Assembly: GCF_014839835.1 (NCBI RefSeq)
Contig: NC_071642.1
Location: 8,616,955-8,680,954 of the forward strand
DNA: 64,000 bases
Source: Dryobates pubescens
Taxonomy: Eukaryota > Chordata > Aves > Piciformes > Picidae
Reading direction: 5' to 3'
The notes under the pieces were generated by a model. That model was not told where the DNA came from. It worked only from the letters and a program-made list of their open reading frames with translations, and did not search any database. How positions within the stretch are numbered: the first letter of the stretch is position 1; each line of letters starts with the position of its first letter. Below are positions 1 through 11,097 of this stretch, one piece after another. A program made the position numbers and the translations under genes.

Positions 1-265
1 GGAAAGAGTTCAGAAGAGGCTGGGAAGATGCTGAGGAGGAGGTTCCATTTGACCATGAGGAGAAAGTAGTTTGGTGTGAGGGTGCTGGAGGCCTGGAGCA
101 GGCTGCCCAGAGAGGTTGTGGAGTCTCCTTGTGTGGAGAGCTTCCAACCTGCCCTGGGCATTGTGCCCCTGGGCAAGCTGCTGTGGGTTCCCCTGCTTTG
201 GCAGGGGAGGTTGGACTGGATGAGCTCCAGACCTCCCTTCCACCCCCACCATGCTGGGATTCTGG
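1..265 (+). mobile_element. CR1 LINE 3' fragment
   Basis: CR1 3'-terminal sequence in sense orientation (reads 'ctggagcaggctgcccagag', then 'ggttggactggatgagctcc'). It is the same subfamily seen in antisense at 7815-8300 and 12494-12900. Cut by the window start. Confidence 0.75.
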
Positions 266-777
266 ATTTCTGTGGCTCAATGCATGGTCAACTTTTTGGA
301 ACTGAAGATCTGGCCCCAGGGAATACCTGCATCTGTCAGGCTCTGACTTGGACTCAGCTCGCCTGGACTCTTGCTAAAGGCTCTGCGGGGAGAGCGATGG
401 CAGGGGACAATGCCTCAGGGATGGATATGTTCATAGGAAGGGTTGCTGTGGCTCAGAGCAGTGGTCTGTTTGTCTGTCCTCCTGCCTGGTGATGGTTTGG
501 CTCTGTAAGAAACAAGAGTGATTTTCTTCCTAAAGCTGCAGAAACTTGGCTTGTTTAGGAGAGACTAAAACACCTCCTTAAGCCTTCATTGTCTTAGCTC
601 CTCGCTTCCTGATCTCCCAGGGTGACACCAAAATGCCATCTGCTTTACCTTTCTGAGCTGGAGCAGCTGCTTGGGTAGGACAACTGAAACAGAAGGTTGA
701 AAGTTTCTGCTCCTCCTGGGTGTCACAGGCACAGCGTCTCCAGGGCCAGAGCATGCGGCAGGTGCAGCGAGAGGGTG

Positions 778-868
778 TGTGTTGAGCCGCCTGGTCTAGG
801 AGGAAACGTCCCTGCCCACGGCAGGGGGTTGGAACTAGATGATCTTTAAGGTGCCTTCCAACCCTTCC
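778..868 (+). mobile_element. CR1 3'-end scrap
   Basis: About 90 bp of CR1 3' end, recognised by 'ggttggaactagatgatctt' followed by 'aaggtgccttccaaccc'. Confidence 0.6.
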
Positions 869-1079
869 TTGCTGAAGGAAGAGGGCAGGTTTCCATGGAA
901 AGTGCAGCTCATGGCTTTTTCCCTCACTGCTGTGCTTCTGGGGACCCCTGTTCAGGAAGTGTTTCTACTGAGCTCATTAAATTCTTGTTCTTCCAAAACT
1001 TCTTGCCCCAGATCACTCCCAACAGATGTGTTTGGAGCAGTCAGGCATTCTTCTTAGGCCTTTGGTTGAAAGCTCTGCT

Positions 1080-1362
1080 ACCTGGAGTGACAGGATGAGA
1101 GGTGATGGCTTCAAACTGGAAGAAGCTGGATTTAGATTGGACGTGGGGAGGAAATTCTTCCCCATGAGGGTGGTGAGGCACTGGAACAGGTTGCCCATGG
1201 AAGTCATGGAGGCTTCAACCCTGGAAGTGTTCAAAACCAGGTTGGAAGGGGCCTTGAGCAACCTGGGCTAGTAGGAGGTGTCCCTGCCCATGGCAAGGCA
1301 GGTTGGAACTGGATGACCTTTAAGGTCCCTTCAAACCCAAAGGAGTCTTTGATTCTATGTTT
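1080..1362 (+). mobile_element. CR1 LINE 3' fragment
   Basis: Sense CR1 3' end, including 'gtggtgaggcactggaacag', the 'tgcccatggcaaggcaggtt' block and the terminal 'tttgattctatg'. Diverged, so an old copy. Confidence 0.8.
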
Positions 1363-1477
1363 GTGCACTGTCAGAAAACCAATCTCAAGCACACTGAAGA
1401 ATTCTGATTCTCATCCTTTGGTTGCTGGGACTGGTCTGGCTTGAGCCCAGCTCCTGCTTTACTGGGAGATGGCTTGG

Positions 1478-1842
1478 CATAGAGCCATAGAATCATAGAA
1501 TTGTCAGGGCTGGAAGGGACCTCAAGGATCAGCCAGTTCCAACCCCCTGCCATGGGCAGGGACACCTCACACCACAGCAGGTTGCTCACAGCCACATCCA
1601 GCCTGGCCTTAAAAACCTTCAGGGATGAGGCTTCCACCACCTCCCTGGGCAACCTCTTCCAGTGTCTCACCACCCCTATGGTGAAAACCTTCTTCCTAAC
1701 ATCCAATCTGAATCTCCTCACTTCTTGCTTTGCTCAATTTCCCCCTAGTTCTATCACTCCCTGACACCCTAAAAAGTCCCTCCCTAGCTTTCTTGTAGCC
1801 CACTGAAGATACTGGAAGGCCACAATGAGGTCTCCTTTCACT
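1478..1842 (-). mobile_element. CR1 LINE 3' fragment
   Basis: Antisense CR1 beginning with the typical 'atagaatcatagaattgtca' 3' end and continuing through 'cacctccctgggcaacctct' for about 360 bp. No open frame is retained. Confidence 0.85.
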
Positions 1843-1845
1843 GAA

Positions 1846-1960
1846 TTCACAGATTCACAGAATGGTTTAGGTTGGAAGGGACCTTAAAGATCTTCTAGCT
1901 CCAAGCCCTCTGCCTTCTCCTCTCCAGACTGAATGTCCCCAGCTCTCTCAGTCTCAGAGA
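1846..1960 (-). mobile_element. CR1 3'-end scrap
   Basis: Second, abutting antisense CR1 end ('cacagaatggtttaggttgg'). It jumps directly into more 5' CR1 sequence, so it is internally deleted. Confidence 0.7.
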
Positions 1961-2059
1961 GATGTAGATATTCCAGAAGGGTCTCCCTTCTCTCTCCACA
2001 GCCCTTCCTGTGGCATCTGTGGCACTTTAAGGTTCGGTTTTCTTCCTTCCCTCTTGCAG

Positions 2060-2330
2060 GTATTACAACAAGCTGGTGAGAAGCTTGCTGGAGTGTGATG
2101 AAGAGACAGTCAGCACCATCAAGGACAGCTTGATGGAGAAGATTGGCCCCAACATGGCCAGCCTCTTCCAGCTGCTGCAGGCAGATCACTGTGCCCAAGG
2201 CCACCCGAGGGCAGACTTCACCAGGAGACGCATCAGTGAGCCCCAGAAGCTAAAACTCTACTTCAGGAACCTCCGAGGTGAGGGCTCCCTCCCTCCCCAC
2301 ACCAAGCACAGCTCCGCCGAGAGCCCCTAA
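2060..2330 (+). CDS. STC1: Stanniocalcin-1, terminal coding exon (exon 4)
   Basis: Last coding exon of the secreted glycoprotein hormone stanniocalcin-1, a disulfide-linked dimer acting on calcium/phosphate handling and stress responses. The exon follows a clean acceptor (cttgcag at 2053-2059). Its first base completes a split codon and the frame then reads [19 protein letters not shown], nearly the same as vertebrate STC1, through [24 protein letters not shown] and EPQKLK to a TAA at 2328-2330. The C-terminal tail ([17 protein letters not shown]) has the length and position of the human tail. The Cys in DHCAQ corresponds to the family's inter-subunit disulfide Cys. Exons 1-3 lie left of the window. 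Nothing in this exon looks broken. STC2 is excluded because its C-terminus is unrelated. Confidence 0.93.
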
Positions 2331-3103
2331 GGCCGCTGGGGGCTGGGGAAGGGGGTGGGGGGAAGGCACCCCGGGTGTGCAAAGGGATGCTCAGAGCACC
2401 TACCAAAGCTGAAGGCTCTCTAGAAGAGTGCTGCACCCAAACCACCTGTACTGTAGCTAGTTTTCATCAGGACTAGGGACTGGTCTTAAGAGTTTAGCCG
2501 TTGAATATTTTCTATCCCCTCTCCAACACCACTTTTGCATGGATCCCATTTGGGTGTCTCAGCTTTTCCAAACATCCTCCATCTCTTTTCCTCCCCACCA
2601 AGAGAACAAAACAAAGCAGAACCAAAAACAGCCAAAAAAAGAGAGATAAAACAACACACACACACACCCTTTTAAAATGACCCTAGTCTTCAAGAGAAGT
2701 CAGCCCTTCAGACACCAGACTCCCAAACTGTACTGTAGCAGCTCCACCAGTGAGGTCTGAAGCTTTGGCAGGCCAGGGGAACAGTTTGTTCTCGGCTGGA
2801 GGAAGCTGGTAGGCGATGGGAGATGCACTAATGACTGTTGCACATCCTCATGGAGGCAGTGGAATTCGTGTTATGAATCTGTGCTGGCCATGGACGAATA
2901 TGAATCTCGTATTCCTGGTCTCTTCAGTGTCATACAATCCTCATCCTTCCACTCCAGCTCTGGTAATCCACACACACCCTCACCCCCTCCCAACTTGCTA
3001 GCTGTGGATGATTCTAATTACCATGACCTTGGCACCGCAGTGCAAAATGAGTTCGGACACCACCATCACCCCCCCACCCCCCCTCACCTTGCCACACACC
3101 AAA

Positions 3104-3760
3104 TCATCATGAAAAGGACCATTTTGTACCCAAAATCATCAGGGAAAGGATCATTTTGTACCCAAAACCATGAGGAAAAAGACCATTTTGCACCCAAAAT
3201 CATCAGGGAAAGGATCATTTTGTACCCAAGTGATCTGGAAAAGGATCATTTTGCACCCAAATCATTAGGGAAAGGATCGTTTTGTACCCAAAATCATCAG
3301 GAAAAAGACCATTTGCTACCCAAATGATGTGGAAAAGGATCATTTTGTACCCAAAATCATCAGGGAAAGGATCATTTTGTACCCAAGTGATCTGGAAAAG
3401 GATCATTTTTCACCCCAAATCATTAGGGAAAGGATCATTGTGTACCCAAAATCGTCAGGAGAAAGACCATTTTCTACCCAAAATCATCAGGAAAAAGACC
3501 ATTTTGTACCCAAAATCATCAGGGAAAGGATCATTTTGTACCCAAGTGATCTGGAAAAGGATCATTTTGCACCCAAATCATGAGGGAAAGGATCATTTTG
3601 TACCCAAAGTCATCAGGAAAAAGACCATTTTCTACCCAAATGATGTGGAAAAGGATCGTTTTGTACCCAAAATCATCAGGGAAAGGATCATTTTGTACCC
3701 AAGTGATCTGGAAAAGGATCATTTTGTACCCAAATCATCAGCAAAAGGATCATTTTGTAC
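3104..3760. repeat. Minisatellite, 31-32 bp unit, about 21 copies
   Basis: Tandem units of the form 'catcagggaaaggatcattt' plus 'tgtacccaaaat', with variants. Blocks of about 10 units recur at a spacing of about 316 bp (for example 3215 and 3531), so there is a higher-order repeat of roughly two copies. Open frames crossing it on both strands are by-products of the unit. Confidence 0.95.
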
Positions 3761-4224
3761 TCTGGCAATGATGCCAGGAGGTGCCAGTCGATGGGCTCGA
3801 AGCTAGTCAGGAGGTTCCATAATCTTGCCTTGTGTTTCAAGCTAACATCTCTGTACTGTATTTAACTGTCTGAAAGCTTTAAAAGACATCTTAAGAGAAA
3901 CAAAACCCTGTCTTAAGACTAGAGTATTAAAGGTCTTGCTCTAACTGTGGTATAAATAGTTTTAAAGTCTGTCATGTACTGTACAGAAATTCCACCAGAG
4001 TCTGCTCCTTCAGAAGGAGCAGGACAGGAGAACTTTATGGCATAAACTTAGTTTTGTGAGTTAGCTTCTTTTTTGTTGTTTTCTTTTTCCTCTTTTTGCT
4101 TCCTTTCCTTTTCCTTTGTCGTAGCCAAGAGTTCTGCCTTCTGCTCTGTGGCCTTTTTCTGGTGGAAAAAGATAATAAAAGAAGGTTGTTTAGGAGAGAA
4201 ATGAAAGGGCCAGGGACAAACCTC

Positions 4225-4325
4225 TCTCAGAATCAATGCACTGGGTTGGAAGGGACCTCTCAGAGGTCACCTCCTCCAACCTTCCCCCTTTAGAATCAGC
4301 AGGGACATCCCCAAATGGAGCAGGT
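4225..4325 (-). mobile_element. CR1 3'-end scrap
   Basis: Antisense CR1 terminal sequence ('actgggttggaagggacctc'). Confidence 0.5.
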
Positions 4326-4534
4326 GGGGATGGCTTCTGCTGGTTAAAATGGGAGTCCAAACCGGCCAGTCCTGGCTCCCCAGAGCTGCTGTGACATGTG
4401 GTTAAGACACAAAGCACCAAGTGCTGCTGTAGAGCTGCTGGAGGAGTCAGGTATCAGCTGGGAGAGTTATCAGCCCTGGATGTGATAAAGGTGGTTTGGA
4501 TGTGGTGCTTGGGGATCTGGTTTAGGGGTGAACC

Positions 4535-4615
4535 TTGCAGAGTAAGGTTACTGGTTGGACTTGGTGACCCTGAGGGTCTTTCCCAACCTGAGTGTTTCTG
4601 TGATTCTGTGATCAG
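4535..4615 (+). mobile_element. CR1 3'-end scrap
   Basis: Sense CR1 3' end: 'ggttggacttggtgaccctg' and terminal 'tgtgattctgtgat'. Confidence 0.6.
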
Positions 4616-5901
4616 ATGCCTGACAAAAAGCTGCTTTGGGACCTCAGAGCTGCTGCAGGGTAAAAACTTGGAGGCGTTGGGGGGGAAAGGCAGGGAAAAC
4701 CCTTCCAATCCTCTTCAGCAGCAACACTAAAGCAGTGTGCCTGCCTGCCAGAGGACTTTAACCCTCTCACCTCTGCCTTTCCTCCACCCACCTCTCCAGC
4801 AGCTTCTGCGAGCAGGAGTGGAACAGAAGGTCCCACAGTGAATAGCTGTGGGGAAGGAGCCTGCAATAAATGCTGCTCCACACAGCACACAATAATGTGG
4901 TGAAGGAAGCCAGATCCATGCTCCAAATCCATCCTGCTAGAGCCCTTCTGTCAAGTGGCTGAGGCTTGCTCAGATACTTTAAGAGAGCCAATAAAGGAGG
5001 GATCTATTTTTTTGTGTCTTTCTGTTCAGAATCCAGACCAATACAACTTCTTTGTTGGGTTCTTTTTTGTTTGCTTGCTTTTTGGTTTGCTGTTTGGGTT
5101 GGGTTATTTTATTTTATTCTGCTTTATTTTGCTTTTTTCTTTTAAAACTTTATGTTCCTTTTAAATGGATTTGATTTTATTCTGGTCTATTTTGTTTTGT
5201 TTTAAACCACAAGGCCTTTAAACAATAACTTGCTGCTAATCTATGGAAACCAGATGGAGTGGCAGCAGTTCTGCTGTTGCTGTCCTTCATTCAATGTAGC
5301 CCAAAAAGTGCTGTCAGGAAACTGGAAGTGGCAGGAAAGAAGAAGGGGGAAAAGAGGCAAAAGAAAGAAAAGAATCATTGCTGATGCTGGTGAGAGAGTG
5401 GTGGTTGTAGTGTTGGCGTGGTTTAACACTCTGAGTTGTGCCCTCCAGGGCAAGTGAGGTGCAATGTGGCCTTCTTCTTCAGGCAGCCAGGTAGAAGAGT
5501 TCAACACAAAGGTTTGCAAGGTGGCAAAAGAAACCCCAAACCAAAGGCCCTCTGAATATCCTGCCCCTGAAAGTCTGATTGATGCCTGAGAACTGATCCC
5601 AGAGCTGTGTGTGTGCAGCCCCCACCCCACAGCATCACATCTCAGCCTTAGGAGTTGGGGGTTGCCAACCAGGGATGTCTGCTGGGGGTTGTGTGTGATG
5701 CTGTTTGGGGATTGTCACTGAAAAGGTCTTTAGCTGGCTCCAGGCAGCATCCAAACAACCTCTAAGGTGGCTGTGCTGGTACCATGGAGCTCAACCCTGG
5801 GCCATGTGAGGCAGCTCCTGGTTTGAGTACCCTTTGCCCCATGAGCTTGCACAGCTAGCACTCAGTAGTCACTGAGGACACACCTAGCAGCTACCATTCT
5901 C

Positions 5902-5976
5902 CATGGAGATGTTCCTCATGGAGATGTTCCTCATGGAGATGTTCCTTCATGGAGATGTTCCTCCATGGAGATGCTC
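5902..5976. repeat. Short tandem repeat, 15 bp unit, 5 copies
   Basis: Five near-perfect copies of 'catggagatgttcct'. Confidence 0.9.
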
Positions 5977-6520
5977 CTCATGGCCAGTGGCTTCCCTCTT
6001 GCTTTGTGCATCCATTCCTGTGCAAACCCCAAGCAGGTTTCTAAAGCTGATTTGGGGTCAGGGAGGAGGCTTTGATTACCCCAACCCCTGGCTTTGTGGG
6101 TGGTCACAAATAGCTTCCTTTGTGCAGCAGGAATTTAAACTCCTTGTCCCCTTACCATGGGTGGGAAGATGACTGGGGAAACAATTTGCTCTGGTGTCAC
6201 ATCAACACCACCCTGCAAACCAAAGCTCTGCCTCTCCTCACCAGCACAGCTGGTGGAGAGCCTTGACCACACCACCAGATTTCTGAGCTGCTTTAATGGT
6301 GCCCTTTTATTTCCCTCCTGTGCTGCTGTAGCAAGGAAGCCACAAGCCCATGTCCACCACCTCAGAAGGTCTGGCCTGGCCTTCACCTTACCTGACTATG
6401 CCATCCAGCCTAAGGTGGTCACTGCAAGCTGTCCCCCAGGGCAGTGGGGGTGGAAACAGTGGTGGGAGAGAGGCACTTCATGGGGAGGGATACTTGGCTT
6501 GAGATGGTTTGAATTAGGTG

Positions 6521-6970
6521 AGAGAGATCCCTTGGGGGATGGGGACTGAGTCTGCAGACCAAGTCCAGCTGCAGAGATCTCCTAGGGGGTGGGGACTGAG
6601 TCTCCAGACCAAGTCCAGCTGCAGAGATCTCCTGGGGGATGGGGACTGAGTCTCCAGACCAAGTCCAGCTGCAGAGATCTCCTGGGGGATGGGGACTGAG
6701 TCTCCAGACCAAGTCCAGCTGCAGAGATCTCCTGGGGGATGGGGACTGAGTCTCCAGACCAAGTCCAGCTGCAGAGATCTCCTGGGGGATGGGGACTGAG
6801 TCTCCAGACCAAGTCCAGCTGCAGAGATCTCCTGGGGGATGGGGACTGAGTCTCCAGACCAAGTCCAGCTGCAGAGATCTCCTGGGGGATGGGGACTGAG
6901 TCTCCAGACCAAGTCCAGCTGCAGAGATCTCCTGGGGGATGGGGACTGAGTCTCCAGACCAAGTCCAGCT
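6521..6970. repeat. Minisatellite, 50 bp unit, 9 copies
   Basis: Nine tandem 50 bp units starting 'gagatctcctgggggatggg' and continuing 'gactgagtctccagaccaag'. Inner copies are almost identical; the first two are more diverged. Overlapping reverse-strand open frames exist only because the unit lacks stops. Confidence 0.97.
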
Positions 6971-7204
6971 ATTTCACCTTTGATTTACTCTCGGATGCTT
7001 TTAGTTTTCCAACCTTGTGCTCACAGCAGGATGCTTTCTCACGGGGGTGGGGAGGGGAGGGCAGGGCAGGGAGGGGGCTTCTCTAGACCTCTTTTGCATG
7101 ATTTTCCTTGTGATTTGTTTTGCACTTTAGATGTTTTTTGTGCCATTATAAATTTGCATTAAATGTATTTATAATTTAAAGATGCTTTAGGAAGAGGGGA
7201 GAGA

Positions 7205-7302
7205 GTCTGGGGGTCTGGGGTGGATTGGTTTGGGTTGTTGGGGGTTGGTTTTTTTGGGGGGGGAGGGAGGGGTTGGTGGAGGGGTTGGTTGTTTTTTTTT
7301 TT
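7205..7302 (+). repeat. G/T-rich low-complexity tract with G-runs
   Basis: Contains at least six runs of four or more G on the + strand, then a poly-T run. It lies about 250 bp before the presumed STC1 poly(A) signal. Confidence 0.8.
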
Positions 7303-7388
7303 GGCTGAGGACTGGAATAAACAGTGAGCATATCTGGTATATGTCATTATTTATTGTTTAAATTACATTTTGGAAAGCTCAGTGTGAT

Positions 7389-7405
7389 CATATATATATA
7401 TATAT
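7389..7405. repeat. (TA)n microsatellite
   Basis: Short TA dinucleotide run. Confidence 0.9.
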
Positions 7406-7547
7406 TAAAAATGAGTTCTTTGGGACATATCACAGCAATGAGAAAGATGCAAGTTATTTTCTTTGCTTATTTTTATAATTAAAAAGAGAAAAATAAGAGA
7501 TGCATAACATGAGGAGGTCTATGTTGGAGTTTTTTCTTCTGCAATGA

Positions 7548-7553
7548 AATAAA
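7548..7553 (+). terminator. STC1: AATAAA poly(A) signal, presumed STC1 distal site
   Basis: Canonical hexamer at the end of the A/T-rich block. Downstream sequence changes to CR1 debris by 7815. Confidence 0.5.
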
Positions 7554-7814
7554 GTGGCAGATGTAAGAGGCTGGTTTTGTGTCTCAACTCCTTACTGGGA
7601 CTGCCGGTGGTGGCATTACCGACAAGCAAGTGGCTGCACTTCACTTTGGATTTTAGGTCTCTTCTGGGTGCTTAATATATTGGGGTCAGACCCTGCAGTG
7701 CACTTGTCAGAGGCTCATCTCAAGCAGCTTCCAGTCCTGAGGCTGGGAGAAAATGGGCAGAAGTGGATGGGTGCAGAGGAAATGATTCCTGAAGGAGGTT
7801 TTTGGCATCTCATG

Positions 7815-8300
7815 TAGGTCCAGAATCCCAGCATGGTGGGGGTTAGAAGGGGCCTCATCCAGTCCAAGTCCCCTGCTCCAGCAGGGCACCCACAGCAGCT
7901 TGCACAATGGCCATGGGGGGTTGGAAGCTCTCCAGAGGAGGCTCCACAACCTTTCTGGGCAGCCTGCTCCAGGCCTCCAGCAGCCTCACAACAAACTACT
8001 TTCTCCTCCTCTTCAGGTGGCACCTCCTGGGTTCCAGTTTGTGCCCCTTGCCTCTTGGCCTGTCCCTGGGCACCACTGAGCAGTCTCTGGCCCCAGCCTC
8101 TTGCCCCCTACCTGCTCTTGCTGAGCATTGCTCAGCTCCCCTCTGGAGCTGCTCTTCTGCAGGCTCTCAGCCCCAGGACTCTCAGCCTTTGCTCCTTACA
8201 GAGCTGCTCCAGGCCTCTCAGCATCTGCTGGAAGATTCCTCTGGGTACATTGGTCTGGCCAAAACCTCTGCCTCTGGTCCTTGCAGTGTCCAAGAGCAGC
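7815..8300 (-). mobile_element. CR1 LINE 3' fragment
   Basis: Antisense CR1 3' region beginning 'cagaatcccagcatggtggg' and including 'cacagcagcttgcacaatgg'. Same subfamily as 12494-12900 and 1-265. Confidence 0.85.
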
Positions 8301-8329
8301 TGTAGGTCCCAGGGCTGCTAAAGCTCTTT

Positions 8330-10660
8330 GCCATGGCCTGACCTGGGTCTTATCCCAGAGCCTTACCCCTGAGCCTACCAGGGGTAAGGCTCTGCTTGAC
8401 CTCCTCTTCACAAATAGGGAAGGGCTGGTGGGTGATGTGGTGGTCCGAGGCTGTCTAGGGTCCAGCGACCATGAGATACTTGAGTGTTCAATACGCAGCC
8501 AAGCTAAGAGGGGCAGCAAGAAAACCTCCACTCTGGACTTCCAGAGGGCAGCCTTCAGGTTACTCAAGGAACTAACTCAGAAGGTTCCTTGGGAAACAGT
8601 TCTTAAAAACCAAGGGGTCCAGGAGGGCTGGACCTGCTTCAAGAAAGAACTCTTGCAGGCTCAGAACAGGCTGTGCCAATGTGCTGGAAGATGAGCCGCC
8701 GGGGCAGATGGCCTGGATGGGCAAAGAGCTTCTAAAGCAACTAAGGGGAAAAAAGAGGGTGTACCATCTTTGGAAGAAAGGTGAGGCAACCCATGGAATG
8801 TTTAAGGATGTTGCTAGGTCATGCAGGAAGAAAATTGGGGAGGAAAAAGCACATTTGGAGTTTAAACTGGCCTCTGTTGTGAAGGACAACAAAAAATCCT
8901 TCTACAAATAGATTAATGGCAAGAGGAGGGCAAGGGCAACCTCCACTCCTTGGTGGACACAGAGGGGAAGATACTAACAAAAGATAAGGAAAAGGCAGAG
9001 GTACTTAACACCTTCTTTGCCTCAATTTTTAATTGCAGGACAGAATGTCTTCCAGACAGCTGGCCTGCAGAGCTGGCAGAAGGAGCCAGGGAGCTGCATA
9101 GCTCCCCTGTGATCCAGGAGGAGGTAATTAGAGATCTCCTCAGCTGCTTGGGTCCTCACAAGTTGGGATCCACACTAGGGTGCTGAGAGAGCTGGCAGAT
9201 GAGCTGCCAAGCCTCTCTCCATCATTTTTCAGCAGTCCTGGCTCACTGGAGAGGTCCCAGAGGACTGGAAGCTGCCATCGTGATGCCCATCCACAAGCAG
9301 GGCCGGTTGGATGAGCCAGGGAATTCCAGGCCTGTCAGCCTGACCTCAGTGCCAGGCAAGGTTATGGAACAGGTCATCTTGAGTGCAATCACACAGCACT
9401 TACAGGATGGCCAAGGGCTCAGGCCCAGCCAGCATGGAATTAGGAAGGGCAGGTCCTGCCTGACCAACCTGATCTCCTTCCATGCGCAGGTGACTGCCTG
9501 GTGGATGTGGGGCAGGCTGTGGATGTAGTCTGCCTGGACTTCAGCAAGGCCTTTGACACCATCCCCCACAGCAAACTGCTGGCCAAGCTTCAGCCCATGG
9601 CTTGGACAGGACCATTCTGAGCTGGGTTAGGAACTGGCTGGAGGGCAGAGCCCAGAGAGTGGTGGTGAATGGTGCCACAGCCAGGTGGTGGCCAGGCACC
9701 AGTGGTGTGGCTCAAGGATCAGTGCTGGGCCCCATGCTCTTTAACATCTTTATTGATGATCTGGATGAGGGCATTGAGTCCATCAGCAGTAAGTTTGCAG
9801 GTGACACCAAGCTGGGGGCAGGAGTTGATCTGCTGGAGGGTAGAGAGGCTCTGCAGAGGGACCTGGACAGGCTGCACAGATGGGCAGAGGCCAAGGGCAG
9901 GACATTGAACACATCCAAGTGCCAGGTTCTGCACATTGGCCACAACAACCCCAGGCAGTGCTACAGGCTGGGGTCAGAGTGGCTGAGAGCAGCCAGGCAG
10001 GAAGGGACCTGGGGGTAGTGGTTGATGGTAGGCTGAACATGAGCCTGCAGTGTACCCAGGTGGCCAAGAGGGCCAATGGCATCCTGGCCTGCATCAGGAA
10101 CAGTGTGGCCAGCAGGAGCAGGGAGGTCATTGTGCCCTGTGCTCAGCACTGGTTAGGCCACACCTTGAGTCCTGTGTCCAGTTCTGGGCCCCTCAGTTTA
10201 GGAAAGATGTTGAGTTGCTGGAACATGTCCAGAGAAGGGCAACAAAGTTGGTGAGGGGTTTGGAGCACAGCCCTGTGAGGAGAGGCTGAGGGAGCTGGGG
10301 TTGCTTAGCCTGGAGAAGAGGAGGCTCAGGGGAGAGCTTCTTGCTCTCTACAACTACCTGAAGGGAGGTTGTAGCCAGCTGGGGGTTGGTCTCTTCTCCC
10401 AGGCACCCAGCACCAGAACAAGAGGTCACAGTCTCAAGCTGCACCAGGGGAGGTTCAGACTGGAGGTTAGGAAGAAGTTCTTCACAGAGAGAGTGATTGC
10501 CCATTGGAATGTGCTGCCCGGGGAGGTGGTGGAGTCACCATCATTGGAGGTGTTCAGGAGGAGACTTGATAGGGTGCTTGGTGCCATGGGTTAGTTGATT
10601 AGGTGGTGTTGGATGATAGGTTGGACTCGGTGATCTTGAAGGTCTCTTCCAGCCCAGTCC
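8330..10660 (+). mobile_element. CR1 LINE, 5'-truncated, ORF2 remnant plus 3' UTR
   Basis: Longest CR1 copy here. It starts in the endonuclease C-terminus (LLDLLFTNREGLVGDVV, with the SDH motif in GSSDHEILE). It runs through the reverse transcriptase ([49 protein letters not shown]) and the 3' region ([20 protein letters not shown]), then the non-coding end. The RT catalytic FADD block reads FAGD, a lost catalytic Asp. ORF2 is split over several frames near 8690, 8910, 9185, 9525 and 10018, so this copy is dead. It ends in a (ATTCT)n tail. CR1 moves by target-primed reverse transcription. Confidence 0.95.
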
Positions 10661-10661
10661 A

Positions 10662-10811
10662 GTCTATTCTATTCTATTCTATTCTATTCTATTCTATTCT
10701 ATTCTATTCTATTCTATTCTATTCTATTCTATTCTATTCTATTCCATTCCATTCCATTCCATTCCATTCCATTCCATTCCATTCCATTCCATTCTACTCT
10801 ATTCTATTCTT
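10662..10811. repeat. (ATTCT)n pentamer array with an internal (ATTCC)10 block
   Basis: Grows directly from the CR1 3' tail. The run 10741-10790 is pure ATTCC, flanked by ATTCT units. Confidence 0.97.
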
Positions 10812-11097
10812 TAGCAAAATTAAAGCAGAGCCATTCTTGCACTGAATGCATCCCCAGCAGCACTGCAGGAAAAAGAAAATACCTTGCTTTTGGCTTTGAT
10901 GGGCCTGGAAATGTGCATCTGCACTTCATTCAGGAAATCTCTCATTTCAACTGGAAATAATACTTACCAGAGGAAGACTGGCAGATAACTCAAAAGTTAC
11001 TGCTCCAAGAGCTCCAAGAGCTGCTGCAACATTAAAGAAACTATTTCCCCATCACATTAAGGTAAGAACTAAAGAATATGAATCAAAAGAAAAAAGG
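10812..11097. other. Unassigned intergenic sequence
   Basis: No gene or repeat recognised. Confidence 0.4.

Larger units (their letters stand above)
1..2059. other. STC1: STC1 intron 3 (partial), rich in CR1 fragments
   Basis: Sequence upstream of the STC1 terminal exon, ending in a polypyrimidine tract and AG at 2058-2059. No other coding sequence was recognised. It holds five CR1 pieces, listed separately. The stretch 266-777 shows nothing I can name. Confidence 0.6.
2331..7570 (+). other. STC1: Presumed STC1 3' UTR
   Basis: About 5.2 kb of non-coding sequence after the STC1 stop, up to the AATAAA at 7548-7553. STC1 is known for a multi-kilobase 3' UTR in its last exon. The A/T-rich stretches at 3840-4000 and 7090-7560 look like UTR. 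Other hexamers occur at 4174-4179 and 7315-7320, so shorter transcripts are possible. Expanding it are a 31-32 bp minisatellite, a 50 bp minisatellite, a 15 bp repeat and two CR1 scraps. The UTR assignment is inference. Confidence 0.5.

Noticed and set aside
3282-3806. Lys-rich repetitive 174-codon frame
   Set aside because: By-product of the 31-32 bp minisatellite; frames are open on both strands.
6419-6962. Overlapping repetitive reverse-strand frames
   Set aside because: By-products of the 50 bp minisatellite.
6521-6970. Regular 50 bp repeats as a CRISPR-like array
   Set aside because: Whole unit repeats with no unique spacers; eukaryotic context.
10603-10845. Frame of repeated SILFY-type residues
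   Set aside because: Translation of the pentamer microsatellite.
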